Source: Rhodococcoides trifolii (GTDB lineage: Bacteria > Actinomycetota > Actinomycetes > Mycobacteriales > Mycobacteriaceae). From it: a stretch of DNA of 64,000 nt. Made by a program: the position numbers and the translations under genes. The stretch covers positions 992,001 through 1,056,000 of the forward strand of contig NZ_BMCU01000001.1 of NCBI RefSeq assembly GCF_014635345.1, in the 5' to 3' direction. Every line of letters begins with the position of its first letter. The first letter of the stretch is position 1. Under the pieces are notes generated by a model. It saw only the letters and a list, made by a program, of their open reading frames with translations, was not told the DNA's origin and ran no database searches. Of the stretch, positions 61,289 through 64,000 are shown in pieces.

Positions 61289-63883
61289 ATGACGCTGACC
61301 CGGGTCGACCCGATCGCCGCGTCGACCGCACCCCAGCGTCGGGGTGCGGAGCGGCGACTTCGGGCGGTGCTGGATCGGCACCGAGACCTCCTGGCGACGG
61401 AGGACGTCGTGGCCGGTCTCACCGCCCGCCTGGACCGGGAGATCGCGGGCCTCGTCACCTGGGCCGTGATCACCGAGTTCGAGCGCTTTCGCACTCTCCA
61501 CGGGCATCGCGCCGACCCCACCACCGATCGAGCGTTGCGCGAGTTCGACGCAGTCGCGGCGCACGTGCTGGCGGACCGCTGTCCGGAACTGGTCCGGCGA
61601 GTCGACGCGGTGGTGGCCGGGCGGGTCGAGCAACTTGCCGATGTTCTGCGCGCCCTCGGCGCCGACCGCGAGACCATCGGAATCGCGGAGCCCGTCGATT
61701 CGATCGACTTCGGGCACGGCGACCCGCACGAGGGCGGTCGCCGGGTCGTCATGGTCGGTGCGGGCGATCGTCGAGTGGTCTACAAACCGCGCAGCGGTGA
61801 CCCGGATCTGCTGCTGCACGCACTCGTCGGTGTCGTCGACCGCGGCGCGGCTGCGTCCGACGCCCTGTCCGTTCCGCGCGTCCTGACGCGCGACGGGTAT
61901 TCCTGGCACGACTTCCGTGCGCCGCACGGCATCGTCGATCCGGGAGGCGGAACTCGGTTCCATCGCCGGCTCGGTCGGCTTCTCGCGCTGTTCTCCGCGG
62001 TCGGCGCAACCGACATGCATCTCGAAAACATCGTTGCGGCAGGCGAATTCCCGGTTCCGATCGACCTCGAAACGCTGCTGCACCCGGCGACGGACCACTC
62101 GGTGCTGGCCGACGGTCCCCTCGGCACCGGTATGTTGCCGTCCGCGAGCGACGCCGTATCCGGAACGTGTATCGCTGCAGTCTCTCCGGCGGGTCGCCGA
62201 ACCGTCGACGGGTCCACCACGCGCGTCCTGGTACACGCCGGCACCGACGCGATGACCTTGGTGTCGCAGCCGACGACGGTCGACGTGTCGTCGCATCGTC
62301 CACACGTCGCCGGGGTCGCCGTGCCGATCGAGGAGCACATCGACGACATCGTCGACGGATACCGAGCCGGAGTATCGGTGATCCGCAGTCGCGAGAACGA
62401 GATTCGCAAGCTTCTGGACACCGCCGCAGCAACCGAGTTCCGGCGGGTGGTCCGACCCACCGCGGTGTACGGGGCGTTCCTCGATGCCTCGACCCACCCG
62501 CGGTACCTCACCGGACCGGCCGAGCGACGCCGGCTGTTCGAGATGCTGCCGCCCACCTTTACGGGCGGAGACGCTGCGCGGAGCCTGGAGTTGCAGGCGT
62601 TGTGCGACGGCGACGTCCCGCGGTTCGTCGGCCCGGCCGCAGACACGACGCTGCGCGCGGGCGGTCAGGTGGTCAGGGCAGCGTCCACCGACACGGCTCT
62701 CGCCCGCGCCCAACGCTGTCTCGACCGGACGATCCGTACGAATCCCGTTGCCGCAGAGCATGTCATCCGGTCCGCGATCGCCGGTGTGGTCGAGTCCGTC
62801 CAACCGAGGTCCGTCCGCATTCGCGGTGACGATCTGCACCGCGCCCTCGTCGAGCGCGATGCCCGGCGCAGCGCCGCACGAGTGTCGCGTCGTGTCGCCG
62901 CACGAGCTACGCGGGACGCGACGTCCGCCGTGCACGCCCTGCCTACAGGGTCGGGATCGACACTGGCAGCCTCGGACCCCACCCTCTATCACGGTGGGGG
63001 AGGGACGCTCTTCTCGAAGGCCAGGAGCGATCTGCACTCCGTGATCGAGGACGCCGAGCACCGGCTCGCACAATCGTCGCACGATCTGTGCCCCTACACC
63101 GGCGCTCTCGGAACGGTCTGGATGCTCCGTGAATCCGCGTGCGCCACACCGTCGGACCGGGTGCTCGCAACTCGGTTGCTGACCGCGATGGTCGAGTGCG
63201 CGGACATCGAGAACTACGACCGTCTCGACGTGGTCGGTGGCCTTGCCGGTGCCACCGCGTTGTTGGCCACCACCGACTGGGTTGCGCCGGATTTCCTCGC
63301 CCGGTGTTGCGAGCGCCTGGGGCGCCACCTGAACGAACAGGGTTCCGTTGCACGAGGTCTCGCACACGGAATCGACGGCGCCGCGTGGGCGCTGGCGCGA
63401 GGCAGCCGTGTCCTCGGCACGGACCGATACGACGGCGTCATCCACCGAGTGCTCGACAACGCGCCGACACCGATCGAGGACGGGTGGTGTTGGGGAACCG
63501 CAGGTCTCGCGATGGCGCACACCGAGATCGCACATGTGCTCGGCGAATCCGCTTCGTCCGCCAGGGCGCTCGTCGACAGTACGACGCTCCCGGTCGACGA
63601 CGACACCCTGTGTCACGGCGGCGCGGGGACCGTCCTGGCGCTGCGGCACATCGCCGCCCTGACCGGTGACGAGGATCGTCATCGCGTACGCGCCGCCGAG
63701 CTACATGACCGGATCGTTCGTCGCGGCTACGCCACGGGCCACAGCCACCACGTCGGCGCGCTCGGATTCATGACCGGTGTTCCCGGAATTGCCCACGCAC
63801 GGCTACTGATTCAGACCGACGACGAACCGGACCCCATCGCTCTCACGGCGTCGACACGCGCTGCACGCTGCCGGGAGAACTGA
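61289..63883 (+). CDS. Class II lanthipeptide synthetase LanM
   Basis: The 864-residue enzyme dehydrates Ser/Thr and closes thioether rings. The N-terminal DUF4135 dehydratase has HGDPHEGGRRVVMVG near 144, VVYKPRSGDPD near 165, TDMHLENIVAAG near 240 and PIDLETLLHP near 257, which together form the kinase-like phosphorylation/elimination site. The C-terminal LanC-like cyclase has His693 in GLAHGIDGAAWAL, and zinc ligands Cys734 (CWGTAG), Cys775 and His776 (CHGGAG), then GFMTGVPGIAH near the end. It is somewhat shorter than the usual 900-1100. ATG 61289 follows the precursor by 11 bp. Its last 73 bases overlap the convergent kinase gene. Confidence 0.95.
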   Translation: MTLTRVDPIAASTAPQRRGAERRLRAVLDRHRDLLATEDVVAGLTARLDREIAGLVTWAVITEFERFRTLHGHRADPTTDRALREFDAVAAHVLADRCPELVRRVDAVVAGRVEQLADVLRALGADRETIGIAEPVDSIDFGHGDPHEGGRRVVMVGAGDRRVVYKPRSGDPDLLLHALVGVVDRGAAASDALSVPRVLTRDGYSWHDFRAPHGIVDPGGGTRFHRRLGRLLALFSAVGATDMHLENIVAAGEFPVPIDLETLLHPATDHSVLADGPLGTGMLPSASDAVSGTCIAAVSPAGRRTVDGSTTRVLVHAGTDAMTLVSQPTTVDVSSHRPHVAGVAVPIEEHIDDIVDGYRAGVSVIRSRENEIRKLLDTAAATEFRRVVRPTAVYGAFLDASTHPRYLTGPAERRRLFEMLPPTFTGGDAARSLELQALCDGDVPRFVGPAADTTLRAGGQVVRAASTDTALARAQRCLDRTIRTNPVAAEHVIRSAIAGVVESVQPRSVRIRGDDLHRALVERDARRSAARVSRRVAARATRDATSAVHALPTGSGSTLAASDPTLYHGGGGTLFSKARSDLHSVIEDAEHRLAQSSHDLCPYTGALGTVWMLRESACATPSDRVLATRLLTAMVECADIENYDRLDVVGGLAGATALLATTDWVAPDFLARCCERLGRHLNEQGSVARGLAHGIDGAAWALARGSRVLGTDRYDGVIHRVLDNAPTPIEDGWCWGTAGLAMAHTEIAHVLGESASSARALVDSTTLPVDDDTLCHGGAGTVLALRHIAALTGDEDRHRVRAAELHDRIVRRGYATGHSHHVGALGFMTGVPGIAHARLLIQTDDEPDPIALTASTRAARCREN

Positions 63884-64000
63884 CACCGAACCCGGAAGAG
63901 GTCCCCCTCTGCTCCCGCGACGAAGGTCCCGCCGGCGGCCTCGACACGCTCACGCATGTTGATCAGACCGCTACCGGGACGAGTGGTGTCCACCCCGGAA
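63811..64000 (-). CDS. Sensor histidine kinase, C-terminal end (partial)
   Basis: The frame enters from the right edge. It has the late ATPase motif of NarL/DesK-type kinases: TRPGSGLINMRERVEAAGGT, then the last strand DLFRVRCQF. Asn stands where the family usually has Gly in GLxGMRERV. A 20-residue tail follows. The rest of the kinase and probably a response regulator lie outside the window. It may be a two-component input to the lanthipeptide locus; position is the only evidence. Confidence 0.82.
   Translation of the reverse strand, partial: SGVDTTRPGSGLINMRERVEAAGGTFVAGAEGDLFRVRCQFSRQRAARVDAVRAMGSGSSSV

Noticed and set aside
61142-63682. 846-codon minus-strand frame opposite lanM
   Set aside because: Antisense shadow; lanM has complete catalytic motifs in the plus frame.

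Overview
The window is 64 kb of high-GC actinobacterial chromosome. Gene content fits Rhodococcus or a close relative in Mycobacteriales: a zinc-ribbon S14 in the spc cluster, an Rv2466c-like DsbA protein of the mycothiol type, FecCD iron-type transport, TerD-AIM24 and DUF2254 proteins, and a very large NRPS. I assign the genus from gene content and order only. No rRNA, tRNA, IS element or CRISPR array was recognised.

Left third (1-21.3 kb): the ribosomal S10/spc region, broken into three pieces. The S10 end (rpsC-rplP-rpmC-rpsQ) stops at a terminator. About 10 kb of unrelated genes follow: a one-TM hypothetical protein, a tightly overlapping three-gene nuclease/winged-helix/HerA-like ATPase operon, a TerD-AIM24 fusion and an iron-type ABC importer. 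Next come rplN-rplX-rplE-rpsZ with a strong terminator, then a DsbA-like protein and an APC permease, then rpsH-rplF-rplR-rpsE-rpmD-rplO, a terminator, and secY-adk-map. rplN and rpsH sit behind promoters that closely resemble each other.

Middle (21.3-27.4 kb): a glutathionyl-hydroquinone-reductase-like protein with a GNAT-like protein, a padR-MFS efflux pair with a palindrome over its promoter, a DUF2254 membrane protein and an enoyl-CoA hydratase homologue.

27.4-44.9 kb: one 17.5-kb gene on the minus strand for a five-module NRPS of 5836 residues, read as C-A-PCP-E / C-A-PCP / C-A-PCP / C-A-PCP / C-A-PCP-TE. The second A domain carries a clear serine code. The other four codes are not ones I recognise. 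The likely product is an N-capped pentapeptide with a D-residue first and Ser second. No MbtH, acyl-ligase or siderophore tailoring gene lies in the window.

45-59 kb: a PtpB-like phosphatase, a compact operon of a 58-residue membrane protein and two PRC-barrel proteins, a marR-MFS pair, a membrane-anchored molybdopterin oxidoreductase and a sugar-lactone oxidase, tetR with a PLP fold-III enzyme, a CorA-like transporter, and a TM0106-type RecB-like nuclease/RNase H-like/SF1 helicase.

Right end (59-64 kb): a class II lanthipeptide locus cut by the window edge. It has a LuxR-type regulator, a divergent 54-residue precursor whose C-terminus repeats Thr-Phe-Ser-Cys twice, a full LanM synthetase, and the end of a convergent sensor kinase. 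The lanthipeptide locus, the NRPS and the HerA-like operon are the best candidates for undescribed biology.
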